DNA of 64,000 bases from an uncultured Alistipes sp. (lineage in GTDB: Bacteria; Bacteroidota; Bacteroidia; Bacteroidales; Rikenellaceae). The notes under the pieces were generated by a model. The model searched no databases, was not told where the DNA came from, and was given only the letters and a program-made list of their open reading frames with translations. Every line of letters starts with the position of its first letter. Position 1 is the stretch's first letter. The DNA lies in the NCBI GenBank assembly GCA_949283205.1, contig CASDSD010000031.1:27362-91361 (forward strand). Reading direction: 5' to 3'. Position numbers and translations under genes: made by a program. Below are positions 1-8,614 of the stretch, in pieces.

Positions 1-938
1 GCCACAACCACCAGACCGTTCAGCACCAGAATATTCACCGTCGTCATCACATGGCTGCATCCCAGCTTGATAAACATATGGTGCAGGTGCGTCTTGTCGG
101 GGCTGAAGGGCGAGCGTCCCTTGAGCATACGCGCCGTCATCACACGCAACGTATCGAATACGGGTATTGCAAGCACGGCAAGCGTAAAGCTGATGGTGCT
201 GCCCGTGATGTAATCGCTGCCCGACTGTATCACGCGCATCACATAGAGCGAACAGATGAATCCCAGAACCAACGAACCGCCGTCACCGAGGAACATCTTG
301 TATTTGTTGCCGAAGACGTTGTGCAACAGGAACGGGATGAGGCTGCCGAAAAGCGAAAAGGCCAGCACGGCGTACGACACGTCGCCCATACGCAGGAAAC
401 ATATTCCGTACAGCAGCGAAGCGAACATTCCGTAGCCCGAACACAAGCCGTCCACGCCGTCGATAAGATTTATCGAGTTGATGATGCCGACACACGAGAC
501 AAGCGTCAGGACTATGGCCACGGCGAGCGGCAGCTTGTATATGCCCCACAATCCGTGGAAGTTGTCGATATATATTCCGCACAGGAACATCATCATGCAG
601 ACGGTGAATATCTGCAACGCGAAACGTGTCGTCGGCGACAGGTCGAGTATATCGTCCCCGACACCCGTGTATAGCATGACCATCATCGCCACGATCAGTT
701 CGAACTGTATGTTCATGCCTTTGGTATAATACCCCGCCACGCCTAAGCCGAACATAAGGCCGAAGAAGACGCCCACACCACCCAATACGGGTACGGGCAC
801 CTTGTTCAGTTTGCGGGCGTTGGGATTATCCACAATCATCTTCATTTTGGCGATCTTCACCAAATGAGGATGGATGATAAACACCACGAGCGATGCTATG
901 AATATCGGCAGCGCAACCGTCAAAAACATACTCTCCAT
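1..938 (-). CDS. WecA/MraY-family undecaprenyl-phosphate sugar-1-phosphate transferase (3' end cut by window edge)
   Basis: 312 codons are open from the ATG at 938 to the window edge, so the C-terminus is missing. The protein is an integral membrane protein with many hydrophobic helices. It has the family signatures: DDILD around residues 95-99, NSINLIDGVDGL around 154-165, FLGDGGS around 216-222, and the cytoplasmic His motif DKTHLHH around 281-287. Family members transfer a sugar-1-phosphate from a UDP-sugar to undecaprenyl phosphate, which starts synthesis of a lipid-linked glycan at the inner membrane. It lies 53 bases after the chain-length gene on the same strand, so it is probably the third gene of the export operon. 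The sugar (GlcNAc, GalNAc or other) cannot be read from the sequence. The motifs make MraY/WecA membership firm; WecA-like rather than MraY rests on context. Confidence 0.9.
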   Translation of the reverse strand, partial: MESMFLTVALPIFIASLVVFIIHPHLVKIAKMKMIVDNPNARKLNKVPVPVLGGVGVFFGLMFGLGVAGYYTKGMNIQFELIVAMMVMLYTGVGDDILDLSPTTRFALQIFTVCMMMFLCGIYIDNFHGLWGIYKLPLAVAIVLTLVSCVGIINSINLIDGVDGLCSGYGMFASLLYGICFLRMGDVSYAVLAFSLFGSLIPFLLHNVFGNKYKMFLGDGGSLVLGFICSLYVMRVIQSGSDYITGSTISFTLAVLAIPVFDTLRVMTARMLKGRSPFSPDKTHLHHMFIKLGCSHVMTTVNILVLNGLVVV

Positions 939-991
939 AATTAACCTCTGTTATTATATCGAATATAATATCCTAACGATTAATAAGATAA

Positions 992-2185
992 TTAACAGTC
1001 CTGATTTGCGGAATCGGCCGACGCCGCCGCACTCTCCTTGACAATGCCTTTAAGCCGCCTGTTTCCGGTGATCTCGGCCACGGCAGGCAGCACCAGCACC
1101 GCTCCCATACCCAACACTACGCCGAAGAACGTCCATCCGAAGAGGATTATCGCACGCCGCGGCTTGCTCTTCTGCAACGGCACGGTCACGGGGTTTATCA
1201 CGGTAAGTATCGGGGTTGTCTCCTTGACGTTGATCTTCGCCTGCTCGAGCTTCGAGGCCAGCTCACTGTATAGATTCAACGCGAGCGTGTACTCGGCGTC
1301 GAGTTTCTCCAACTGTGTGCGGGCCGAATACTTCGCCGTATTAAGGTTGGCGTCACGGAAGCGCGCACGCCGCTCCTGTACATCCTCGAACTCCGCCTTG
1401 GCCTCGTTGTAACGCTCCTGCACGAAGTCGAGATTCGACTGCACCTTCTCGATCTTGAACTCGGTGATATACTTCTGCAACAGCGTCACCGCAGCCTCGT
1501 CCATCTCCGCGGCAACAATGGCCTCGGGCATTGTCACCGTCAATGTCAGATAGCCGTTCTTGTCATCGAGCGTCAGGCTGATGCACTCCGACAACAGTTT
1601 GTTGCACTCATACTCATCCTTTGTCAAGGTCACGATCTTGGCGCCCTCACCCTCCGAGGCCAAAGCCGAATAGTCGGGCTCAGGTTGCTCGCCGCGTATG
1701 GCGTTAAGAATCAAAAACGGCAGTCCGATGGTATATTTCTTGAGAATCTTGCCGAAACTGAGTTTATTGAACTCGTCACTCGTATTGTACTCGTAGAAGC
1801 TGACGGGACGATCGGCCTTCTCGTAAGAGAGTTTCGTCTGCATAAGCTCCTTGCGGAACGCCGTGCTGTTGAGTATGTTCTCATATACATACGGCGAGAG
1901 CGCCTTCACCTCATCCATCTGGTTGAGATTTATGCCCGCCAACGCCGCCAGAGAACTCATGCGCGACGTCGAAGTCGAACTCGATGTCTGCGGCACGAAA
2001 TCGCAACCCGCCGTATATGCCTTGGCGCTGAAGAGTGCGATCAAAAGACCGAGCGCGAAGCACACACCCGTAACCTTAAGTATAAGCGTACGGTTCACCC
2101 ACATTCGCCTTACGAGCTCGACCAGATCTATCTCCTGCTCCTGCGAAGAGTCCGTATTATTCTGATTTTCCTTCTGTTCCTTCAT
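992..2185 (-). CDS. Wzz/GumC-type polysaccharide chain-length determinant
   Basis: 397 aa. The ATG at 2185 is chosen because AGGTG lies just upstream and the protein then opens with a short charged cytoplasmic tail; an in-frame start 30 bases upstream is less likely. Topology is that of Wzz proteins: TM1 around residues 35-55, a long periplasmic section with coiled-coil-like helices (around 240-320), a proline-containing stretch (NPVTVPLQKSKP) and TM2 around 345-370. Such proteins set polymer length and contact the outer-membrane export channel. No BY-kinase domain is fused to it. It starts 37 bases after the Wza-like gene ends, so the two are co-transcribed. Confidence 0.9.
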   Translation of the reverse strand: MKEQKENQNNTDSSQEQEIDLVELVRRMWVNRTLILKVTGVCFALGLLIALFSAKAYTAGCDFVPQTSSSTSTSRMSSLAALAGINLNQMDEVKALSPYVYENILNSTAFRKELMQTKLSYEKADRPVSFYEYNTSDEFNKLSFGKILKKYTIGLPFLILNAIRGEQPEPDYSALASEGEGAKIVTLTKDEYECNKLLSECISLTLDDKNGYLTLTVTMPEAIVAAEMDEAAVTLLQKYITEFKIEKVQSNLDFVQERYNEAKAEFEDVQERRARFRDANLNTAKYSARTQLEKLDAEYTLALNLYSELASKLEQAKINVKETTPILTVINPVTVPLQKSKPRRAIILFGWTFFGVVLGMGAVLVLPAVAEITGNRRLKGIVKESAAASADSANQDC

Positions 2186-2222
2186 GATACACCTGTTTAT
2201 CTTAAAATCGTGCAATGCGACG

Positions 2223-4649
2223 TTACTTTGTAAGGTTGAGAACCGATATTATCACCGCCGCCGTCGATGCCGTCGACGAGAGCAGGCCTACGGTCTCGGC
2301 CCACGAGATCGGCTCACGCTGGTTCTTCGACGGCACGATCACGATACATCCCGGGCGTATCTCTGCCGATTTGCCCGAGGCAACCATACCGTTCATATAT
2401 ATCACGAAAGATTTGTCCTTGCGGGCACGGGTATCGAAACCGCCGGCCGCATCGACATAGTACTTCAACTTCTTGCCTTCGCTGAAGGTAACGGAGTTGG
2501 GATAGAGTACGGCGCCCATGACACGCACGGTACCGTTGTACATAGGCACCGAGATGACATCGCCGTCACGCAGCACAATATCGGCATCCGAACCCGGATT
2601 GTTCAGCGCCTCCTCAAGATTGATACCCACGGGATATACCGACTGTATCTCCACGCCGGCCATGTTGAGCGAATCCGTACTTCCGGCATTGGCCTGCGAT
2701 GCGATCATATCCTGCAACGCCTGATTCTGGATCTGCTCCTGATCGGTCATACGGCGCAGAAGATAGGCACCCTCGACAAAAGCCCCGGGAGTGACATTGC
2801 CCGCCGCAGCTATCACCTCCGATATGCGCATATTGCGGTGCGAAAGCGGATAGTTGCCGCCGAAGGCCACCTCACCGTTCACGGTAACGCTGCTCTGGGT
2901 GATATAGACGGGTGAACGGCGTACATATACCTGATCGAAGGGTTCGAGCACAAACTCACGGCCGTCGTTCACCGAGAGGCTGTCGTTCACATTGACGGTA
3001 AATGTCTCGAAAAGCTGGTCGTTCACATTGAGGCTCTTGGGATCCTTTATGCGGCGCGTCACTGCCACATTTGCCGTCGAGGCCGACTCGAGCAGGCCGC
3101 CTGCGGCTACCAACAGATCCTCCACGGTCATATTCTCGGCATAGGGGTATGTATCGGGGCGGCTAACCGATCCCAATATCGAGACCGTATAGGCTTCACG
3201 CATTCCCGACTCCGCTGCCACGACAAGGTAGTCATTGGGGCGGAGCGTTATGTCAGCTGTCTCGCCCGACATCAACTTGCCCAGATCGATGCTCTTCACC
3301 TCCACCGACCAGTCGGGCTTCTCGCGGTAGAGTATCGCACGCGGCATGAAGGCATCCTCGCGCAGGCCGTCCGCACGCTCGATAAGCTGTTTGAGCGTTT
3401 TGGTCGTGCTGTCGATGGCATAATATCCCGGGCGGTACACGGCCCCCTCGATGCCGACACGGTTTTCGTAGCGGTCGATGCTGCCGCCGACGGAAACCAC
3501 ATCGCCGTCCTCCAGAACGAAGTTGCCGAAATCGGCGCTGTCGACGGTAAACGAGGCGTACTTGCCACCCTGACGACGCGTCACGCTAACCATGCTGCGG
3601 TTGGCCTCACCGTTAAAGTCACCCGCAAAACGGATCAGGTCGGCAACCGTCTCGCCGCCCTTCATCTCATAGAACATCGGACGCTTCACATTGCCCGTGA
3701 TCTCGACAAGTTTTCCATACGGGGCCACCGTAATAAGGTCGCCGTCACGCAGAGCTATGTCGCGGCTGCTGTTGCCGTTGAGTATGTAGTCGTAGACATC
3801 CACATCCGAGAAGAGTTTCCCGTCACGGTATATCTTGACGCTGCGCAGCGTACCCAGATCGTTCACACCGCCGGCCACGTGCAGCGCATGGAACAGCGTC
3901 GCCAGCGACGGCAGCGTATAGGTGCCCGATGACGTGACCTCACCCGTAATGTTGACCTGTATGCTGCGGATACTGCCCAGCGAGAGCTTCATCTGCACCG
4001 AGCCGTCGGCCAGACCTGCATATATGCTCGACAGAACGCTGCGCAGACGCTGTGACGCCTCCGCCACGGACAATCCCGCCAAGGTCACGGGTCCCACGTT
4101 CGAGATGAATATCTTGCCGTCGGGCGATATGGTGCTCTCGACCGTCATCTGCGAGTCGCCCCATACGTCCACTATAACCTCATCGCCCGGGCCGAGAACA
4201 TAGTTGTCGGGGGTGGCGATACTCAAATTGGGCTCGAACGTAAGCTGCTCGTTGGTGAACATGTCGTGACCGAAAATACGCGAGCGGTTCCGGCCCTCCG
4301 CAGGCAGTATATAGGCCATCGTAGTGGAGTCACCACCCAGCGAATCCTGCATCATATATACAAAACGCCCGCCGGCAGGCAGCTGCTGCATGTCCGTACG
4401 GCCGCGCATCACCATATCGGCCTGCGACGTACGCATCTGGTTGAGCTTGTCTGCAGTATCCGTTCCTGAACGGCGTGTGCGGTTCACATCCTTCATCGTA
4501 CTCTCCGCCTCCTTCTCCTTGAGCTGCTCGATCTGGCTCTGCGACAGAGTGCCGTTCCTGTAGGCCTCGATAAGTTCCTGAGTGCTTTGAGCCTGCGCCG
4601 AGACGGCTACCGCCGCCGCCATAAGCAGGGACAAAATCGTCTTTCTCAT
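2223..4649 (-). CDS. Wza-type polysaccharide export protein with multiple SLBB domains
   Basis: 808 aa, twice the size of E. coli Wza. It opens with a signal peptide (MRKTILSLLMAAAVAVSAQA), with no lipobox Cys. A Poly_export domain follows (VLGPGDEVIVDVWGD, near residue 150). At least six SLBB-type segments come next, each with a G-V/E-x-P-G-Y-like strand (for example ITGEVTSSGTY, ITGNVKRPMFY, IEGAVYRPGYY, ILGSVSRPDTY, VNGEVAFGGNY, VMGAVLYPNSV). The C-terminus has a hydrophobic segment (STASTAAVIISVLNL). This is the outer-membrane channel for exopolysaccharide or capsule, and the first gene of the operon. A good promoter lies about 80 bases upstream. Confidence 0.93.
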   Translation of the reverse strand: MRKTILSLLMAAAVAVSAQAQSTQELIEAYRNGTLSQSQIEQLKEKEAESTMKDVNRTRRSGTDTADKLNQMRTSQADMVMRGRTDMQQLPAGGRFVYMMQDSLGGDSTTMAYILPAEGRNRSRIFGHDMFTNEQLTFEPNLSIATPDNYVLGPGDEVIVDVWGDSQMTVESTISPDGKIFISNVGPVTLAGLSVAEASQRLRSVLSSIYAGLADGSVQMKLSLGSIRSIQVNITGEVTSSGTYTLPSLATLFHALHVAGGVNDLGTLRSVKIYRDGKLFSDVDVYDYILNGNSSRDIALRDGDLITVAPYGKLVEITGNVKRPMFYEMKGGETVADLIRFAGDFNGEANRSMVSVTRRQGGKYASFTVDSADFGNFVLEDGDVVSVGGSIDRYENRVGIEGAVYRPGYYAIDSTTKTLKQLIERADGLREDAFMPRAILYREKPDWSVEVKSIDLGKLMSGETADITLRPNDYLVVAAESGMREAYTVSILGSVSRPDTYPYAENMTVEDLLVAAGGLLESASTANVAVTRRIKDPKSLNVNDQLFETFTVNVNDSLSVNDGREFVLEPFDQVYVRRSPVYITQSSVTVNGEVAFGGNYPLSHRNMRISEVIAAAGNVTPGAFVEGAYLLRRMTDQEQIQNQALQDMIASQANAGSTDSLNMAGVEIQSVYPVGINLEEALNNPGSDADIVLRDGDVISVPMYNGTVRVMGAVLYPNSVTFSEGKKLKYYVDAAGGFDTRARKDKSFVIYMNGMVASGKSAEIRPGCIVIVPSKNQREPISWAETVGLLSSTASTAAVIISVLNLTK

Positions 4650-4728
4650 ATTATAATATACTCTTTTTTTCCTTAAACTGTCCGTTAATTCCGTCGGCGG
4701 TCAACACGGTAACGCACCGCACAATATA

Positions 4729-4759
4729 CAAATATACGAAATTTTATCGTACATACAAA
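4729..4759 (-). promoter_or_regulatory. Promoter of the polysaccharide export operon
   Basis: On the minus strand there is a -33 box TTTG (plus-strand 4756-4759), 19 bases, then a -7 box TATATTTG (4729-4736). This matches the Bacteroidota sigma-ABfr consensus exactly. It gives an untranslated leader of roughly 70 bases before the Wza-like gene. Confidence 0.75.
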
Positions 4760-4866
4760 ACTCCGCACGGCAAAGTCTCGCTGCCGCGTCTCTTTGCGCC
4801 GCCACGCGCGACCCGTGCGGTACGCCTTAAAACGCATCGCGGAGTCGAAATGCGTGATAAAAAGGT

Positions 4867-5469
4867 CTATTTCTTACGTTTCGGGCCTTTCCTGCGTTTG
4901 CGCACCGACCATCCGAAATGCCCGATCACATCGCCCAAACGGAAATACTCCCCATGACAATATGCCATCAGCCCCGCACGCTCAAGATCCAGACGGCCGC
5001 TTTCACTGTCGACATAGCGTGCGTCGACCAACACATTCACCACATCGGCCACGAACATGTCGTGCGAGCCGAGATGCAGCACCTCGCGCACACGGCACTC
5101 TATCGACACCGGGGCCTCGGCTATGGCCGGAGCCTGCACCACGCGCGCCGCCACGGGTGTAAGGCCCATCTCGGCAAACTTGTCATGGTCGCGTCCCGAC
5201 CGCACGCCGCACCAGTCCGTGGCCCGCGCCAGCGACCTCGTCGTAAGGTTGATGACAAATTCGCCCGTGCGCGAGATGATTCCGTGCGACAGCCGTTCGG
5301 GCCGCAGCGAGATGTAACACATCGGCGGTTCGGTGCAGACGGTACCCGTCCATGCCACAGTCACAATGTTGTACTCCTCGGGCGAAGCGCCGCAACTGAC
5401 CATCACCGCCGGCAGCGGATATATCATCGTGCCGGGTTTCCAGCTCAATTTTTCGGGAACGCGATCCAT
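4867..5469 (-). CDS. Flavin reductase-like (FMN-binding split-barrel) protein
   Basis: 200 aa, of the flavoredoxin/flavin_reduct family: FMN-binding split barrel with NIVTVAWTGTVCTEPPMCYIS, a central SHGIISRTGEFVINL strand and a C-terminal KRRKGPKRKK basic tail. Family members bind FMN and move electrons between pyridine nucleotides or ferredoxin and acceptors; the substrate cannot be predicted. It is cytoplasmic, with no signal peptide. It is divergent from the GH16 gene across a 67-base gap that contains a minus-strand -7-like TATATTTG (5478-5485). The fold assignment is firm, the function generic. Confidence 0.85.
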   Translation of the reverse strand: MDRVPEKLSWKPGTMIYPLPAVMVSCGASPEEYNIVTVAWTGTVCTEPPMCYISLRPERLSHGIISRTGEFVINLTTRSLARATDWCGVRSGRDHDKFAEMGLTPVAARVVQAPAIAEAPVSIECRVREVLHLGSHDMFVADVVNVLVDARYVDSESGRLDLERAGLMAYCHGEYFRLGDVIGHFGWSVRKRRKGPKRKK

Positions 5470-5536
5470 TTCGGCGGCAAATATATGAATTTAATATCTT
5501 TTATTTAAATTTGCAACAACCGAAATCGCACAAAAT

Positions 5537-6421
5537 ATGAAATTTACACTATTCCCGCTTCTGCTGTTGCTGGCCGCAGCCGAAGTGCACGCGCAAACCC
5601 CGCGACGCGATGCCAACGCCTATCGCCGTGAGGGCTACCGCCTCGTCTGGAGCGACGAGTTCACCACGGACGGACGTCCCGATCCCCGCCGCTGGGGATA
5701 CGAGGAGGGCTTCGAGCGCAACCACGAAGCGCAATACTACCAACGCGACAACGCCATCTGCCGCGACGGCATCCTCACCATCGAGGCGCGCCGTGAGAGA
5801 CGCCCCAGTGCCGAATACGACCCCGACGGCAAGAATTGGGACCAGAAGGCGCCATATGCCGAATATACCTCCTCGTCGATAAACACCCGCGGCCGTTTCG
5901 CCTTCCGATACGGACGTCTCGAGGTGCGCGCACGCATCCCCGTCGCCAAAGGTGCATGGCCCGCGATATGGCTTCTGGGCACTACGCTTCCGTGGCCTCA
6001 CAACGGCGAGATCGACGTCATGGAGTATTACCACACCGACGGCATACCATACATTCTGGCCAATGCGGCCTGGGGTGGCGAAAAACGGCATCAGGCCGTA
6101 TGGAATACGGGCAAGATACCCTATTCGCACTTCCTTGAGTCCGATCCCGACTGGGCCGACAAGTTCCACACGTGGCGAATGGATTGGGACGAGACCGCGA
6201 TAAGCATATATCTCGACGGCGAGCTTCTCAACCGTATAGACCTCTCCACGACGGTCAACCGTGGCGGAGAGGGCGCCGGCATCAACCCCTTCCACCGCGA
6301 GCAGTTCATCCTTCTGAATCTCGCACTGGGCGGCGACAACGGCGGCCCGATAGACGACAGCGCCATGCCGATGCGATACGAGATAGACTACGTCAGAGTC
6401 TACAAAAAAGCGGACAAATAA
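5537..6421 (+). CDS. GH16 family secreted beta-glucanase
   Basis: 294 aa with a signal peptide ending HAQT around residue 21. The GH16 catalytic signature is GEIDVMEYY, the ExDxxE form in which the first Glu is nucleophile and the last the acid/base. It is preceded by GAWPAIWLLG and followed by the C-terminal strand YEIDYVRVYKK typical of the jelly roll. This is the laminarinase/endo-1,3(4)-beta-glucanase type; the exact linkage is inferred. It should act in the periplasm or at the surface. A -7 box TAAATTTG lies at 5506-5513. No SusC/SusD genes are near, so it is not part of a visible polysaccharide-utilisation locus. Confidence 0.9.
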   Translation: MKFTLFPLLLLLAAAEVHAQTPRRDANAYRREGYRLVWSDEFTTDGRPDPRRWGYEEGFERNHEAQYYQRDNAICRDGILTIEARRERRPSAEYDPDGKNWDQKAPYAEYTSSSINTRGRFAFRYGRLEVRARIPVAKGAWPAIWLLGTTLPWPHNGEIDVMEYYHTDGIPYILANAAWGGEKRHQAVWNTGKIPYSHFLESDPDWADKFHTWRMDWDETAISIYLDGELLNRIDLSTTVNRGGEGAGINPFHREQFILLNLALGGDNGGPIDDSAMPMRYEIDYVRVYKKADK

Positions 6422-6425
6422 ACCA

Positions 6426-6455
6426 CAGGCGGCGAGCTGCATAGCCCGCCGCCTG
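6426..6455. terminator. Hairpin between convergent GH16 and nitrilase genes
   Basis: Nine-base-pair GC-rich stem (CAGGCGGCG at 6426-6434 pairing with 6447-6455) in the 54-base gap between converging genes. There is no clear T-run on either side, so termination strength is uncertain. Confidence 0.4.
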
Positions 6456-6475
6456 CATATGTTGCGCCTCTGCCG

Positions 6476-7390
6476 TCACCCGCGCCACGACTCATCGGCC
6501 TGCCATGCGTCACGATCCTCCAGAACGGGAAACTTGCGGCGGAATGCCGCCAGACGATCCATATCGACATCTCCCGTAATAACCCGTTCTCCCTCGCCGC
6601 ACGATGCCGCAACACGCCCGTAAGGGTCTATCAAAGCCGTACGGCCGCAATAGTCGCACCACGGATCCCGTCCAGCGCGGTTCACGCCCGCAACATAACA
6701 TTGGTTCTCGATGGCGCGCGCCCGAAGAAGCGTATCCCACACGGCAATACGCGGTGTAGGCCAGTTGGCCGCATAGAGGATCATGTCGTAGTCGCCGCGG
6801 CTGCGGGCAAAGACCGGAAAGCGGAGATCATAACATACCTGCATGAGAATCCTCACACCGCGCCACTCGACAACAACACGCCTGTGCCCTGCCGTATAGT
6901 GGTCGGCCTCGCCGCCCATGGCAAACAGATGCCGCTTGTCATAATATTCCACACCGCCGTCAGGCCGCACAAAATACATACGGTTAAAGTATCGTCCCCC
7001 GTCGACCACCGCCACGCTCCCCGCGACGGCCGCATCATATCGCTCGGCCATGCGTCGCATCCACGCCACTGCCGCAACTCCGTCATCAATAACGTCGGCA
7101 GCATGCGACGGATCGACACAAAATCCCGTTGTGAACATCTCCGGAAGAACGATAAGATCGACACTCCCCGCATCACCCGAAACCACCTTAGACAACGTTT
7201 GAGAGGCCAATGTTTGCGACGCCGACGTTTGCGATGCAGATATTTGCGGTGCAGATGTTTGCGGTGCAGATGTTTGCGACGCCGACGCCGCCCGTTCTGA
7301 CAGATCATCCGCACAACGGCTTCCCTTATTCGAGGCATTGCCATCGCCGCAGTCCAAAGCCTCGGCAAAGGCCTTCTCCGCCCGACGCAT
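6476..7390 (-). CDS. Carbon-nitrogen hydrolase (nitrilase/omega-amidase type), N-terminally truncated by an upstream amber codon
   Basis: 304 aa from the ATG at 7390. The nitrilase triad is present: Glu in LPEMFTTGF, Lys in YYDKRHLF and Cys in MQVCYDLRFPVF. The closest family look is the YafV/omega-amidase group, which hydrolyses alpha-keto amides; it would be cytoplasmic. Two oddities stand out. First, the same frame continues upstream through a recognisable family N-terminus (MKVALFQHDIVWGSP) but a TAG codon (7397-7399) separates the two parts, so this ORF lacks the first beta strand. Second, a stretch of about 60 residues rich in Ser-Ala-Gln-Thr repeats sits just before the strand LIVLPE and is absent from normal members. 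An AGGAG three bases before this ATG could allow reinitiation. It may be a pseudogene; catalytic residues are intact. Confidence 0.8.
   Translation of the reverse strand: MRRAEKAFAEALDCGDGNASNKGSRCADDLSERAASASQTSAPQTSAPQISASQTSASQTLASQTLSKVVSGDAGSVDLIVLPEMFTTGFCVDPSHAADVIDDGVAAVAWMRRMAERYDAAVAGSVAVVDGGRYFNRMYFVRPDGGVEYYDKRHLFAMGGEADHYTAGHRRVVVEWRGVRILMQVCYDLRFPVFARSRGDYDMILYAANWPTPRIAVWDTLLRARAIENQCYVAGVNRAGRDPWCDYCGRTALIDPYGRVAASCGEGERVITGDVDMDRLAAFRRKFPVLEDRDAWQADESWRG
7196..7285. repeat. 15-bp in-frame tandem repeat inside the nitrilase gene
   Basis: Six head-to-tail 15-base units with the pattern YRTTTGCGRYGCMGA; the first is the most diverged. In the coding direction each unit gives Ser-Ala-(Ser/Pro)-Gln-Thr or a variant. 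The array keeps frame because the unit is a multiple of three. It lies between the first helix and the Glu-containing strand of the enzyme. Confidence 0.9.
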
Positions 7391-7444
7391 ATTCTCCTAC
7401 GGCGAACCCCACACTATATCATGTTGAAAAAGCGCTACTTTCAT
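7391..7444 (-). other. Original 5' end of the nitrilase gene, cut off by in-frame TAG
   Basis: Reading leftward from the ATG at 7444, 15 codons give MKVALFQHDIVWGSP, then TAG (7397-7399), then GAG AAT and the ATG at 7390, all in one frame. The 15 residues match the start expected for this family (first beta strand, then the W-x-x-P/N turn), and the continuation ENMRRAEKAF is also typical. So the full gene was 6476-7444, and the TAG replaces one sense codon (for example GAG or CAG). Confidence 0.8.
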
Positions 7445-7720
7445 CGCAATGTTTCTTTCGTTACGCAGATACGACGGCAACAAAATACCGCTTCACAAAG
7501 CAGCCGAGCCTCGCATCCGCGCTGTAAAGATACAAAACAATTCGATGTGCAGACCTCAACCTTTCGAACCTGTTCATATAACATAGGCACATGCCCCACA
7601 AACAGCTGTCGCACAAGTGATTAAACCCTCGAAAGCCGACGATCAGCCACAAAATACCCGACCGCGCAACACCGACACGATATTTACACTACATTTGCCA
7701 CAAATTAAACACTTGTTATC

Positions 7721-8431
7721 ATGAAACGAAACATCATTGCAGTCGCCATAGGCCTGCTGTCGCTGACATCATGCGCCGACTACCTGACACCCGACGGCGA
7801 GATCACGGAACGCGAGATCGAGATACCCACCGCAGCCGAAGGCATAGAGATAACGGACGGCATGCGCCTTGTGCTGGACGATGCCATACCCGCCGGTACG
7901 GCCATAATACGCACACACGAGAATATCCAGCCATATATCAAGGCCGAGACCGACCGCAACAACACAATATTCACGGTCGACGCCCGCCGCTTCAAGAACC
8001 TTGAGGTCACCATCACCACATCACTCGCATCGTATCACACATTTACGGCCTCAGGCGGGGCGCGACTCTACGCCCCCGACATGATCACAATACAAGATGG
8101 CCGATTCATCGCCTCGGGCGGGGCCGTGATGACCCTCTCCGCATCGTGCAACGCGGCTTCAATAATATGCTCCGGAGGCTCCGAGCTCAACATCAAGGGC
8201 GAAAGCGCCACAGCCGATATAAATTGCTCGGGCGGCTCACGCTGCTATGCCTATGATTTTGCGACGGAGACGGCAACGGTAGACATCTCTGGCGGCAGCA
8301 ACCTCGAGATCACCGTAACCGGATCGCTCACTGGCGACAACTCTGGCGGCTCGCACATCCGCTACAAAGGCTCACCCTCGTACCTGAACATCAACAACAC
8401 TGGCGGCTCGACAACTTCGGCCGCGGAGTAA
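7721..8431 (+). CDS. GIN-domain (DUF2807) lipoprotein
   Basis: 236 aa. The signal peptide ends in a lipobox (LTSC, Cys around residue 18), so it is probably lipidated and anchored in the envelope. The rest is a series of short Gly-Gly/Ser-Gly-Gly turns (ASGGA, CSGGSEL, CSGGSRC, ISGGSNL, NSGGSHI, NTGGST) spaced about 18-20 residues, as in the parallel beta-helix of the putative auto-transporter adhesin head GIN domain. The function of this family is not established. A -7-like TACATTTG at 7690-7697 sits 24 bases upstream. It stands alone, just before the AT-rich glycan locus. Confidence 0.85.
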   Translation: MKRNIIAVAIGLLSLTSCADYLTPDGEITEREIEIPTAAEGIEITDGMRLVLDDAIPAGTAIIRTHENIQPYIKAETDRNNTIFTVDARRFKNLEVTITTSLASYHTFTASGGARLYAPDMITIQDGRFIASGGAVMTLSASCNAASIICSGGSELNIKGESATADINCSGGSRCYAYDFATETATVDISGGSNLEITVTGSLTGDNSGGSHIRYKGSPSYLNINNTGGSTTSAAE

Positions 8432-8542
8432 CAGAGTGGTAACAAAGCCAACAATAACCACGCCCGACCGATTTTTCATATAGACTAGACTTAACTTCGG
8501 ATTTGCTGCATTTCCTCTTTCAACGACATGACCATAAAGCAT

Positions 8543-8573
8543 AAGGTCGTGGCAGGTTTTCTGCCACGACCTT
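8543..8573 (-). terminator. Terminator of the leftward GT2-glf operon
   Basis: A 13-bp perfect stem (AAGGTCGTGGCAG and its complement) with a 5-base loop, 42 bases past the stop of the GT2 gene. It marks the left end of the AT-rich locus. Confidence 0.7.
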
Positions 8574-8614
8574 GTAAAATATAATTATAAATAGACAATG
8601 TTTTGCCCGTCAAA

